NCBI GenBank assembly: GCA_964019055.1
Contig: OZ025206.1
Location: forward strand, 1,985,001 to 2,049,000
Length of the DNA stretch: 64,000 bases
Origin: Anthopleura xanthogrammica
Lineage: Eukaryota; Cnidaria; Anthozoa; Actiniaria; Actiniidae
Reading direction: 5' to 3'
Shown here: positions 10,975-43,463 of the stretch, piece after piece
Numbering within the stretch: position 1 is the first letter of the stretch
Layout of the letters: each line of letters starts with the position of its first letter
Made by a program: the position numbers and the translations under genes
Notes under the pieces: generated by a model
Databases searched by the model: none
What the model was told of the DNA's origin: nothing
Seen by the model: only the letters and a program-made list of their open reading frames with translations

Positions 10975-12891
10975 ATTTTATCATGACCACATATAAAAAA
11001 TCGATTTCAAAGCGTTTTTAATAAATGCGAATCAAAATGCGTAGTTTTTACATGATTGACGGCAGCGAGTCCGAACGGCGAGTCCGAACGGGAAATTATT
11101 ACACTTTTTGGAAAAGCGTACTTTTTTTGCTGACGACATTTTCCCCAAAGGTTTTTTTTAGAATCACGCGTACAGTGAAATACGGTCATATGATAATTAT
11201 GGATTACTACCCGCACTGGCTTCGGGTTTTTTTTCTTTCCGGTTTTCTTCCATCCTCAAAAATCAATACCTTCAAATTTCTACATCAACCCTCATTACTC
11301 CAAATGATTCATCCATAAGAATACTCAGGAGTCGGTTGTACGAAGCCTGAATAGCGAGATAAATCCTTATCCAGCAGATAAAACCTATACAAATTCTATA
11401 CACTGGATAACTCTTACCGGGCGAAGAACTTTATGCAGGCTTCGTATAACCGGCTCCAGGTCATAATATCTCATAAAATCTCTTTTTTTCCTTAATTCCT
11501 TTTATTGAAAATCGTAGAATTATATTAATCAAACCTGAACACGTTTCATCATTTTACTCGGAGCGCACCGGATCTTCAAAGATCTGTACCAAACTTTAAA
11601 ATTCATAAAGCTATTTTACATTGTCTTATAGATTTGCTACGTGGAGGAATCGTCAAGTATACTCGCTAGAATAGATTATATTGAAGATATTAGGAGTCAG
11701 GGCGGAGACTATTTGAGAGGCGCGCACATGCAAAATCTCCTTGAATATTTTTTTTCACATTTTCACCGAAAAGATTACGAAATGAAAAAAAAGCTCTAAA
11801 ATTGCCTTCCTATTTAGTATTCTTTTGTTGAAATGTCTCAGTTAATTTTTTCACTCTGATTCTCCCTTTTTGAAATTCAGACCTCGTGTTGCTTAGAATT
11901 GTGGGATTAAATAGGGAACACGAGATGGCGGGATTTTTTATCGTCTCCAAATTCAATTCGGTTTTGCAAATCTTCCTTCAAATTTTGGAAGGACAAATTT
12001 TACATCTAGATCGTACAGTATTTACAAGTCAGGTTAACCCGAGTATCAGGCGCAAGTCAGGTAAGTCCCCGATATTCACGTGTCTCTAAGTCACGTGTCC
12101 CCAATTCCTAGTCACGTGTCTAAGTCACGTGATTATTAATTTTCAAACATCCTAGTACATCACCAAGACCATGCGCTCTTGTTATAATTGTAACATCAAA
12201 TTATTGCAACATATAAAATATTTATAATATTTATCAAATATTTATGAACATCCCGAAAATTATATGCTTTACTGAACAAAAGTACCATAAAAATAAATTA
12301 AATCCATATGCCTTTGTAAAGATACGGCAAATGTTTTCCAATTTCAAACCTTTTGTGAAAAACATTCCTTGTTTAAGTGGCATCCATATTAATGTAATGT
12401 ACGAGTAGTAAGTAAAGAAAGAAATAATACTTAGGAGAATTGACAGATAGTTTAAAAGGAAGAAAAAAATACGTCATTTCCTATAAGACGGAGTTTTTCT
12501 TTTGGAAGGTTTGTGTTGCTAGGAAATACATCAAATGATGGTGTTTGTATTCCTTCTGGAGGTCGAAGGTTCAAACCCGGTCAAGAAATCGGATTTTTTA
12601 TCCGAGAAAAAAAATCACCTTGAAGAAGCAGAAAGACGATCATATGGAAGAGAAGTATATATGGAAACCAAAACCAATGAAAGTGTTTTCACGAGGTTTT
12701 AAGTAGGAAAACATTCTTTATATTATATAAAGCTCTGTATACCTTTTTTTTCAGCGTTGCGCAATCGCCATGGTCAGTAAAGTTTAGAGTAAAGTTCGTA
12801 TACGCACACAACATTGACAAAAGGGTCCACTGCATTGCGCGCAGTAAGAGCTTCGAATTAAATAGCATGCATGCATTTGTCATTTTTTTTA

Positions 12892-34083
<21,192 letters not shown>

Positions 34084-34778
34084 TCTGTAGAAATTGTTTT
34101 GATGGCAATATCTGCACATATCACGACTGAGCTTTCTCGATTCCCTACGCTCCAGTGAAGAAAAAACCTAGAAAATGCCTCAAAAAGCTACGATCGCCAA
34201 CTATGTTGGCAAAAATTAGCAAAAGACTCCTCAAATAGCCCGTTTTGTGACTATTTTAACTCACTGACTGTAACATACTGCCAGAAGTTAATTTATTACC
34301 AGGCACGTATTGATCTCGACTGTCGATGAAGCGTCGCAGCCGGTCGCAAGTAAGTTTGTTTTCATCATATCAAGCAGACAATTTATATGACCTTGTGGAC
34401 GCTGTGCGCATGCGTAGAGAGAATTTTCCGGTTCTGCTTCGGAAGCTAAGTTCAAAGGCCAGTGTCACTTTTTAGGGGAAATGTGGTATATGTGGGCATA
34501 TAGTCGATAAAAATTCATGTAAAAAAAAGATTTAAGGGTATTGGCTCTTTAGCTTCTGTTCAAATTTTACCAACCCGTCGTCAAATTTAGATTGCATGCG
34601 TAAGCTAGTTTAAGAAAGCGGCTTTGATAAAGAGCTTATTGCTGATTTTCAATCATTGCCAAAATAATTGGAAAAACAAAGCACACAGCGGCCATGTTGG
34701 TTGACATAACAAAAGAAATTAAAAATCTTTTGTAAAGTTCAACCAAGATGGCGGCTATGTTGTCATGTGAAAACCAAC

Positions 34779-34918
34779 AATAGAAGTTTTCATGGCAACC
34801 ATGTTTAAGGGCAGGAACAATGCAATATTTTTACATAATAAGAGAATATATTCCCCAAAGTAGAAAATTTCTATTTTCTTGCCCTCTAACTGTCGTAAAA
34901 ACCAAAACCTCTATACCG
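34779..34918 (+). mobile_element. Family C palindromic element, copy 1
   Basis: Reads CAACAATAGAAGTTTTCATGGC, a centre TTCCCCAAAGTAGAAAATT, and TTTCTTGCCCTCTAACTGTCG. It matches 57720-57868, which has the same order (GGGGCAGGAAAAATACAATG, TTCCCCAAAGAGAAAAC, TTTTGCCCCACAACC). Confidence 0.6.
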
Positions 34919-35420
34919 AAGAGCCTCAAGAAATTCATTCAACAATCACTCCGATCAATAATGCATTAATATTTATTACAATGTATATTTGTAAAACTAA
35001 AGTTTGATTTTAACGATCCCAAAACAAGTGTAAGCGCTAAAGAGTTTCAATGTTACAAGGAACGAGCAACGAGTTATAGCAAAACGTTGTCGATCGGGTT
35101 GACTTTTGCTTTCAAACTCAGTAAAATCACTTCCAATCGATCGTCCCATGTAACATTGAGATACAGCGCGCGCGCCTCGCTACATCAGTGCTTCGGTGGT
35201 AAAATCAAACGTCAAATTTGTATATTTTCTGTACACTTTTCCTTGCTGATATTCAAAAGTACATGCAAAGCCACAAACTGGCTTCAATAAAGCTAAATAA
35301 TCTTAGCTCTCATAAGTAAGTATAAGTAAGAATTAATTTCTTTGATATATTCAAGACTTCTGTACTGAACTATAGTTCAATAGTGAATGAATACTGCATA
35401 TAGTGTGGAGCACTGCTGGA

Positions 35421-35826
35421 TTTCAAGCCGAGAGAGGCTGGGACAAAGCTATTGTTTTTTCCCGGACGGAAGTCGATAGTGTATGCTTAAGAACACTATC
35501 GTACCAGGGAGTACATACTTGTTTTGAAAGAAAATGAGTTCGAATCACAAGAGAAGATAAAGAAAGTGACATGAATTAAGCATCAAGGGGATTAAGAAGA
35601 AGATTCTTGGGGAAATTTGCAGAAAACTGGAGCTCAGAATTTGTTCTGACTTTGAATCACAGGAAGATTGAAATATGCTATTTTTTCAGTCGTGTGCAAG
35701 TAGTTCCAATGCCAAACCATTATTATCATTACTCAGTTTTCTTTTCTCGGCCTGATATTATGCAATTCATGCGACTTCCGTCCGGAAGAAACGAAAACTA
35801 GGTCCCAGCCCCTCTCGGTTGAATTT
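35421..35826. mobile_element. Inverted-repeat element with about 55-bp arms
   Basis: The left arm TTCAAGCCGAGAGAGGCTGG ... TCCCGGACGGAAGTCG is mirrored by CGACTTCCGTCCGGAAG ... CCCAGCCCCTCTCGGTTGAA. About 405 bp in total, no transposase frame, so a non-autonomous DNA transposon is the likely class. Confidence 0.8.
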
Positions 35827-36063
35827 AGGCAATGAGGACTTAAGCTGAACAATGTATGTGGGAAAATAAGAGGTAGCTAGCAAATAGTATAGACTGTATT
35901 GGTGCACATTATTCAGTATACAATATGTTACATTTCGAAGTTTGTAGTATATACATATTATATTCAATTATATTCATTTTATGTTTTAATTTACGATCAG
36001 TGCCGGTTTTAATAAGACTAAATAACTCAAAAGTGGCACTACTGTCACTGGTTACACCGCTCC

Positions 36064-36481
36064 TATATACAGTCATTTGAAAAAAACGTTGTCGCTGACC
36101 GGTTCCGCGACTACGCGACTGGACCGAAACAGAGTATGGGTATACAAATCGCTGAAGCGCTTAATAATTCGCTCTGAAGTAGTTGTTTTTGCTTACTAAT
36201 AAGATAACACAAGCAGCAACCCTTTAAATGTATGTCTTCGGGTTTTGCGAAAGAAAGACAAAAGTCTATATGACTAATATTCAGTCAAAGATGTTTCCAA
36301 TTTTAAACTGTTAAGTCATTAAAATACTATTTCGCCAGCGAATTTTCATACTGTAAGCCCGGCGCATATTTAATCAGTGAAGAATTCAACCGCTTCAGTG
36401 ATTTTTACCCATACTCCCATTGGGGCTCGTCGCGTAGTCGCGGAGCCGGTCGACAACAACGTTTTTTCAATTGACCGTATA
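36064..36481. mobile_element. Inverted-repeat element with about 100-bp arms
   Basis: The left arm (ATACAGTCATTTGAAAAAAACG, GACCGGTTCCGCGACTACGC, AGTATGGGTA, CGCTGAAGCG) is mirrored on the right (CGCTTCAGTG, TACCCATACT, GCGTAGTCGCGGAGCCGGTC, CGTTTTTTCAATTGACCGTAT). About 418 bp, no coding frame. A family B MITE begins at its right edge. Confidence 0.85.
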
Positions 36482-36622
36482 ATCCCCTTTTAGCACATCG
36501 GAACTGATGCAGCTCAACTAGGAGGACGACACGATAGGTTCCAATTCCCAGGAGATTGAAATTCTTTCGTTTGTCCTCCCGCAAATTTAGCTGCTTTGAC
36601 GTCAGGTGAAAGGGGTCTGTAT
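36481..36622 (-). mobile_element. Family B palindromic MITE, copy 4
   Basis: Reads AATCCCCTTTTAGCACATCGG ... CGATAGGTTCCAATTCCCAGG ... GACGTCAGGTGAAAGGGGTCT. Same orientation as the copy at 14468 and directly adjoining the element at 36064-36481. Confidence 0.8.
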
Positions 36623-37400
36623 ATCTGATTGTATGTTACTGATAAGATTTTCATACTAAAAATAAGGAAAGCTGAGTCCAGAGTAAACGAAACCTGGTGT
36701 TTTGTACTTGTATTTGAAGTAAAAAGAGGAGCGTGTGTTTGCGCACGATTTTAGTTTGCCTACTATCACCATAGAAGCAAGTGCAGGTCGACTTTACCGG
36801 TAAGGTCACCGGAAGAAGTCAACACCATAGTATTTTAATAGCTTCCTAACTGATTTGCGCTACTCATGGCTTTTGATTGATTTTGTCAATAATTCCCGAA
36901 GATTTTTGTTTAAAAAAATTCACAAATCGGATGCCGGATGCAGTGGCGCTAGGATATGCTCAAGGGGAAAGGCATAAAGTTAGTCTACAATGTGCGCAAT
37001 CCGTATCAAATCACAGTCACGACACTAGAGAAAAACGTTTGCGCATGCGTGCCTTTCAGCACATTTTCCAAGAATTCAGAACAGTTTTAGTGAGAAAATA
37101 AATGTTTGTTTTCTGGAGTATAAAAAAAAATTATACTTTTGTGAGATCTCGACCAAGATACTGTATTAATGAAGACGATATGAAAAAATTAGCCTTAAGT
37201 TTCAAGAATTAAAGTTCATTTGTCAGTCATGTCTGAAAGTCAAATTTGCATATTTTTACAATAACACGAAGGAGCACTTAGGACTTAGTCTATGGACTTA
37301 GGACATGCGCAGACATTTTTCACGTGCAGTTACAATTTGGGTTTTCACAGTAGCGTTTAAGATAATTTATACAGTGATACCTCTAGAAGAGGATAACCTT

Positions 37401-37652
37401 TATAAATAAAATAAATAAATGAGAATTAACAGTGGAATCCACAGAGTGGCTCTTCCTCCACTGCATTCCAATTGGAATTTTTGAGGAGGAAAGAAAAACC
37501 GGAGAACCTGGAAAAACCCTCGAAGCACAGGAGAGAACCAACAAACAACTCTACTCACATACGACACCGAGCCCAGCGGGACTCGAGCTCGGGTCGCCTT
37601 GGTGAGAGGCGAGCGCTCTCACCGCTACGCCACCCGTGCTTACTTTATTGGC
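37401..37652 (-). mobile_element. tRNA-derived SINE
   Basis: On the minus strand the head reads CACGGGTGGCGTAGCGGTGA, GAGCGCTCGCCTCTCACC, then CCCGAGCTCGAGTCCCGC. TGGCGTAGCGG fits polymerase III box A, and the GCTCGAGTCCC word sits where box B is expected. It is followed by GTATGTGAGTAGAGTTG, GGTTCTCTCCTGTGCTTCG and a TTCTCCGG-rich tail. It is the most complete of several copies (7170, 17397, 25690, 41645). Confidence 0.75.
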
Positions 37653-38105
37653 AGCTAGTTGAACAGTCCCGAAATTCTCCTCCAGTATTTACTGTAAAAC
37701 AAATCTCTACTATGCGAACACCCTTTATTAAGGGAACAGCTGAGCTGCAAAGTCCCGCGAAATTCTCTTCCCATATATACTGTAAAACAAACCTATATTA
37801 AGCGGACACAAGACGAGTGTCCCGAAGATGTCCACTTTATTTAAGGTATCACTGTAGTCTTAAGCTGAAAGCAAAACTAATGGCGTATGTCCTTGAATAA
37901 GAAAATATAAAACAGAGGTGACTCCTTGAATGCCAGACATTCCTCAACCCAGGTTCCTTCGTAAGAGAAAGTCGAAGAACGTTGGCACTAGTTATATGTT
38001 TTGGGATCCCTGTGGTCTTCCTTGTGACCCTTAGACGTTTGAGCTCGGTACCAATTCACTCTTTAAAGAAAATAGAGAAAGTCTGGTAACCAACTACTTG
38101 TATTT

Positions 38106-40098
38106 TCAAATCCATTGGTTTTTCAGAGCGCCTCTCCTTTCAGAATAGCGGCTGCCAGTAGAAGTTGCAAAAGACGATTCCTCTTTAATACCTTTTAAAT
38201 TAGACTTTGCCTTTGTAACCAAATTATGGAAAGGTTTTACTTGTATTTCTTCGGGGAAGGGGTCGTACTTTGTCCTTTCAATGATCGTGTCATTTGTTGT
38301 TTTGGTCAGCGGTCGAGCGCGTGACGATGGCCTTCTACTTTTAAACCTGAATAGTTTTAACACGATTCGACGAAATCTAAAACAAAATAATATTAAAATT
38401 AATTCATTTACTTCTTTAAGTAAAACTTGATGCTTTTTTTCTGATGATTATCTTAAAATATTCCAAGAAGTCTGATTTCCGGCAAACATGAAAATGTCGA
38501 GAAACGGCGCCTTTTCTCGACTTTTCTCGACATTCCAATTTCGATTAATCGTGATCGCCTCATTTCGCTCAATAGCTTTTCAAATTGGGCTCACCGGCTG
38601 CGGTTTAACTAAGTGTCGCTTAATAGACAAATATGGCCGGACCCATCGTTGCTCATAAAATTAGTATTGATTTACAATAAAGCTATTCATCTGCAATCAG
38701 GACGATAAAGTAACTATTTTTGGAACTAAAACCACTTAAGTTATCTAATGACATGCAATAAAGAAGAAATTCTTCTTCACCGCTGCCAAGAAAGCGGAAA
38801 CAACGAAGGGCTTAGCGGTCATGTTTCTTCAGTACTATTGAAATAACAAAAAAAGCTAATGAAAAATTCAGCTGATAATCTTTTATACCCTTTTCACTTA
38901 TTCCCAAAATGGGGGTCAAAAGAAAGAATTCCCTTCTCTTCAGAGCTAGACTGAAATCTTTTTTGATATGTTAATATGTTTCGTTGTGTTGACCCCCGGA
39001 GAGGACAAAAAATCTATCCAAACATGACGGCTACGAAAACCAGAAATGAAAACTTCCCGAATTCACATGAATCGGAGCAAAATAACTACGGTTTCACTCA
39101 AGTCGCGGTTGGAGTATAAAACTGAGATTTTCCTGTGTTCTATTGTCTTTTTTTCCTTGATTAGTTATTACGAATTTACCGTATCATGTCCTTCACATAC
39201 GAAAACCGCAAACAAAGAAAACATCTTACCTTACGTTAAAAGTGAAATACACCACAGGACTGAATACCGCACTGGATTTTGCAAAGAGCGTAGGAAAGAG
39301 AGAGATATCCCCATCCAGCAACCTGTCATTGCCGCTAAAAATGCTCACCAACACCCCGACACTATACGGAGCCCATAACAGTACATATATAAAGATAGAC
39401 GCTCCTACCATCTTACTGACGCTACCATAATCCACTATATGTCGGTTCTTCAGAGCGAGGATGCTGATTTTACACATTTCTCTGTGCCTTGAAAGAGAGC
39501 GATAAATCTTTGCTAGGAAAACCATGCTGATGATCACTGGAATAACGAAGGCTAAGAGGGTTAGTATTATGGCGTAGGTTATATCACGGCTGTTGGTTGG
39601 CTTCCAGTTCGGGGCGCAGTTAGTCCCACCACCTTCGAGACTCATAGTCGTCAATCCTAGCATGGGCGGTAGCATTACACCCACGGAAAACAGCCAGACG
39701 AACGTGATATCTTTTTTATAACTTCGATACCTTGTGGATATACGATTGACATGAGATACCTTAGTAATAGCCTTGCTTGTCTTCACAACCATCACCGTTA
39801 GAAGACATATCATGGATATCGCGGACATTCCCGCCAAAAATCCTTCTGTTACACAGAACCATGTGCCGAAGATCCATCTGTAGTTCAACGCCGACAGAAA
39901 CGTACTTGGATACGAAGAAACCAGAAAGACGAAGTTCGCGAAGGCTATACTCAAGAGATAGGGTGCCAACTCTTTTTGGCGGTTCTCACGATGAAACAAA
40001 GAATACAGATTAAGAACTTGTAGAGCGATACCTATCACAAAAAGTAGACAGATCCCAACAGCGTAACAAATATAATAAGCACTACTTGGTCTTTCCAT
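38106..40098 (-). CDS. Opsin (rhodopsin-class GPCR), two exons, divergent G-protein motif
   Basis: Opsins bind retinal and signal light through G proteins. Exon 1 is 40098-39230 and exon 2 is 38376-38106 (TGA at 38108-38106), joined in phase 2, 379 residues. Seven hydrophobic segments are visible. Lys274 in FAKSSA corresponds to the retinal Schiff-base lysine (bovine K296); Cys82 and Cys161 are the TM3-ECL2 disulfide pair; Glu85 (CVTE) and Glu155 match counterion positions 113 and 181; WAPY in TM6 and PVVY in TM7 are kept. Odd points: the E/DRY triad at the end of TM3 is Lys-Thr-Ser (106-108), NPxxY is SPxxY, and TM2 has Asn55 where Asp is usual. Exon 2 gives helix 8 (RFRRIVLKLFRF) and a basic tail. 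I chose ATG at 40098; an ATG 12 codons upstream lies between a TATA box and a cttcag word. Cnidarian opsin subgroup not assigned. Confidence 0.88.
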
Positions 40099-40139
40099 TG
40101 CTTCCTCTATCTGAAGTAGAAAGAATATGATCATACTCG

Positions 40140-40147
40140 GTTATATA
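40140..40147 (-). promoter_or_regulatory. Candidate TATA box of the opsin gene
   Basis: The minus strand has TTATATAA here, about 30 bp before the word TTCAGATAG at 40114-40106, which would suit a transcription start and leave a 5' UTR of about 15 bases before ATG 40098. The same cttcag word could instead be a splice acceptor after an unseen 5' exon, so this is tentative. Confidence 0.4.
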
Positions 40148-40699
40148 AACCCACGGATGTCGCCTATTGATTAATTGGGCGCTTAAGTTTTAGTTATGAC
40201 AGCGGGAAAAGGATTTTTTAATCACATCTATAAGAAATGAGGTTGTCTAAAAACAGGTGGTAGACTTAGTAATTGTCCCCTCTGTCAGTGAATAGGAATT
40301 CTTAGAAAAATTATACGGTTTTGGAATCTTTTTTCTGATCAGATAAAACTGCCACGTCTTTTTTGTTGTTGTTGTTGTTTTTTGTTTTGTTTTTTGTTTT
40401 GTTTTGTTTTGTTTGTTTCCTTACATGTCTTAAAATAAACTTCTCCCATTAAAACATATACTAATATAAAATAAATTGTAAACCCCAGAATATTTTTCAC
40501 GCTGACTGGCTATTTAGGCGATCCAGTTGTCCAGTTTAGCTTTTACAATAGGCTGGTAAAAAATTCAATTGGACGATGAATATAGCAATAAAAGTTTAAT
40601 TTGTACTTCAATATCATGCGCAGTCATGCAGTCCAAAAAGGCCCCCGCAAGTAGCATGCCAAGGTTAAGCCAGGCGCGCTATATAGCTTTAAATTAAGT

Positions 40700-40905
40700 G
40701 TGACGTCAATCAAATGAAAAAACGACTTCCTGGTCCAAAACGAAAAGCAGTTTTATAAAGATTTTTCTTACTTTTTCTTCGTGACAGCATTTGTTGTCCA
40801 AAGTTTTAACTGTTTACTATGGAAGTTAAATCATCGAGAATTTTTTTGCTATCTTTTTGCGGTTTTTATGAGCAGTTGGACCCGGAAATACGTCACAACT
40901 TAACA
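40700..40905. repeat. Dispersed repeat related to 4223-4440
   Basis: Contains TGACGTCAATC, ACTTCCTGGTCCAAAACG and GCAGTTGGACCCGGAAATACG, which match the SETD2-intron copy in inverted orientation. Confidence 0.65.
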
Positions 40906-41644
40906 TCCCTACAGAATCGACGACTGATATGTTATGGGTCGTCGATCGGTATACGCGAGACTGACCTTGATAAGTTTCCATGTAATCTTGGGTGCACCTT
41001 TATCTCTGATAAAGTTGTCCACATAAGTATTCTTTATATAAAGAATGCTAATAAGGATAAAATCTTTATATATTACAAAGATTTTATCATTATTCTTAGA
41101 TAGCTAGCTAGAGCTAACTAGATCCTAACTAGAAAACTTCCCAGTTTATTTAGGCTCTAGGCATAAATAAAAGGATTTTTTATCTTTTATTTATAATTTA
41201 ATTCACAAATGTAAGATTAGTTGTGTAAAAAAAATATGCCAGACGTCCTAAGTCATGTTTTCTTAGCAGTGCCACGTGAACCCAAGGTTTCATGTTGGGT
41301 TAGAAAGCGTAGCTGGAATGGCAAGTGTTTCTTAATTATTATTCTCGTCAAAAAAAAGTAGGTTAATGTTGAGATACTCAATTCAGTGGCGCTGTTTGAC
41401 GTCGCCGCGGAGTCATAAAAATCTCGATTACTCACCTGTTTAGATGCGCGTGTCTATAATTTCGACATACTCCCTTTCGGTCTTGGATTGCCCTATGGCC
41501 CCGACAACCTTTTTTCAGTTAAAATTGGCGTATGTCTCGAAAATATGACACCAAAATTGTTTCACTGAGGTCTCGAAAATGGGTAACACGGGGCACCAGA
41601 AATAAAGTATAAATGTTTCATAATGTGTTTAAAATACTGAAATC

Positions 41645-41835
41645 TTATGGGTGACGTGGCATGCTCTGCTATGCTGTCTCTCACATTTGTGATGAGTTCA
41701 TGTCTGGTGTCGTGGGTTCGATTATCGACTGAAAATCGTTTATGATTTGAGTTTGTTTGATGTGTTATTCTCACCCTTGCCACGAGGGTTTTTCACCGGG
41801 TTTTCCGGTTTTTCTTCCTCAGTGAAAATGTGAGT
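41645..41835 (+). mobile_element. SINE-like copy with box B
   Basis: GTGGGTTCGATTATCGAC gives a good box B, followed after about 55 bases by CACGAGGGTTTTTCACCGGG and TTTTCCGGTTTTTCTTCCTC, the tail shared with the other SINE-like copies. Its box A region is decayed. Confidence 0.55.
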
Positions 41836-42578
41836 TGATTGTCGCGTGCTGCATGTACGTAGTAAACTTTATGATAGAGTGATGTGTGTTTCTAGCGAAC
41901 CTCACAAAAGATATGCTTGTTACATGTAAAAATGCGAGTTTTATGTATGATTTCATTTAACCCTTGAAACAAAAATTACTTGTTAATGAATAATAGTCAA
42001 ATAGACACAAAAATAATCGAAAGATTGAAGATTTACCAACCTCTATTAGTCGGCTCAATATTTCACAGGTTAAGAAAAAAACTGTCTACGCGGCATTCCA
42101 GTACATTACTTCCCGCAAGAACCACTTGATTTATAGTTGGTGGTGGTACTATTTCTGATTGAAGGTCAACTTATAAAGTGGAACTGGCAAAAGACCCGAG
42201 TGGCAAAACACGGAGTATTTTGTAGCGTATGGAATATGATCAAAACAAGTCCAAGGTGTAAAGTATGTTGTTGTCTTTTTGCCGCCTATAGAATTGTAAT
42301 ATATATGATATTTCCATATTTGGTCACTATATAGTCTTAAACGCAGCCAGAAGTCCATAACCTCTGACGCAGCCGATAAATGTACATATAGACCATTTAT
42401 AGAAAAATTACCCTCCGTAGAAGTGGTAATCGTATGACACACCTGAATATTGTAAAACCGGTCGCCCGAGACCTCTTAGAGCAAAGAAGACGTAATTCAC
42501 AGGTAGCCTAAGCGAGTTGGTAATCTCGAATTAGGTTCTCCATCAATGTTAGAAACGGCTGAAATAGCTCTGGGATCC

Positions 42579-42884
42579 CCTGGCCCCGGGGGGGGGGGGG
42601 TACTTCGGGTCGTTTCATACGGGGATGCTCCACCTGGACTCTCGACCCCTTACCCTTTTCTATACCAAATTTCAGCAAAAAAGTACCCATTTTATATACC
42701 TTTTTGCCTGAAAAGGTACCCCTTTCATATACCTTTGAAGAAAATCTACCCCTTTTTATACCAAAACTCACAAATTTCCACCCCTTTGCTATACGTGCGG
42801 CCTGAAAAACGTACCCCTTTCGGGCGGAGCATCCCCGTATAGTCCATTATAGGGAGTACCCCCCCCCCCTCCCCGGGCCCCTGG
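42579..42884. mobile_element. Inverted-repeat element with poly-G/poly-C ends
   Basis: The left end CCTGGCCCCGGGGG and the right end CCCCCTCCCCGGGCCCCTGG are complementary, as are TACGGGGATGCTCC and GGAGCATCCCCGTA just inside. The core repeats words of the type TACCCCTTTCATATACC. No coding role. Confidence 0.75.
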
Positions 42885-43463
42885 CTAACTATTCTTTATT
42901 CGACTTATCCTTTAGGAGGATGGTTAACTTTACACATACGAGAGGTTTGCTACAAACTTAAGGTGCAGTGAAGCCGACTAGAAAGACTTTTCTTAGTAGG
43001 TGTGGTTTTAGAAGAAATTCTTTACTAGACCATTTGTCAATACTTAGGTCCGTGCTTTCCAGTTCAACTACAGCTACAGCCTTAGACTTGGCCTTCTGAC
43101 TCCAAAGCATAGTAGATTCAGTGTGAGAAAGAGCTGTCTAGGTTCGTCTACATAAGACATGCATGCAAACCTGATTTTCTATTTACATTTTGTGGCGAGA
43201 TAAGGTCACTACGTTGGTCCTAGGTTTTGATCTAATCACATGGCGTTGGTTTAAGCCTTGTGGCTAAGAACGGTAAATATTATTGACAATCAACTAACCG
43301 TGGTTCATAACAACCTGTAGGGTTATAACAATTATTTTTATGAACAACGTTATGAATTTGTCTGAAAATGAACCAATATATAAGTAATAGATACAATATA
43401 AGTGGCAATGTTGTATGGGATATACAATCACGAGCCGGACTTAGAATTCTATAAATCGGGTAC

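Larger units (their letters stand above)
8538..12891. other. Intergenic region between SETD2 and TRAK 3' ends
   Basis: The two genes converge here, so both 3' UTRs must lie inside, but neither polyadenylation site could be fixed. Candidates are ATTAAA at 8845 or AATAAA at 10145-10150 for SETD2, and AATAAA on the minus strand at 11501-11506 for TRAK. Repeats present: family B at 8621-8757, family A at 9272-9420, an inverted repeat at 9470-9597 built on ATGGCAGCCATGACAGGAGG, and a palindrome at 10832-10974. Short open frames here have no recognisable family. Confidence 0.6.
34084..38105. other. Intergenic region between TRAK 5' end and opsin 3' end
   Basis: This region should hold the TRAK promoter and the opsin 3' UTR. 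It is dominated by repeats: an inverted pair at 34685-34775 (GCGGCCATGTTGGTTGAC and its complement), a family C element at 34779-34918, an inverted-repeat element at 35421-35826, another at 36064-36481, a family B MITE at 36481-36622 and a SINE at 37401-37652. No protein-coding gene was recognised. Confidence 0.6.

Noticed and set aside
12560..12585. Box B-like word GAAGGTTCAAACCCGG suggesting a tRNA
   Set aside because: No matching box A, anticodon arm or acceptor stem was found around it; perhaps a SINE relic.
40134..40134. Upstream ATG as the opsin start
   Set aside because: It lies only a few bases from a TATAA word and its codons resemble an acceptor tract; MERPSS at 40098 is the better start.
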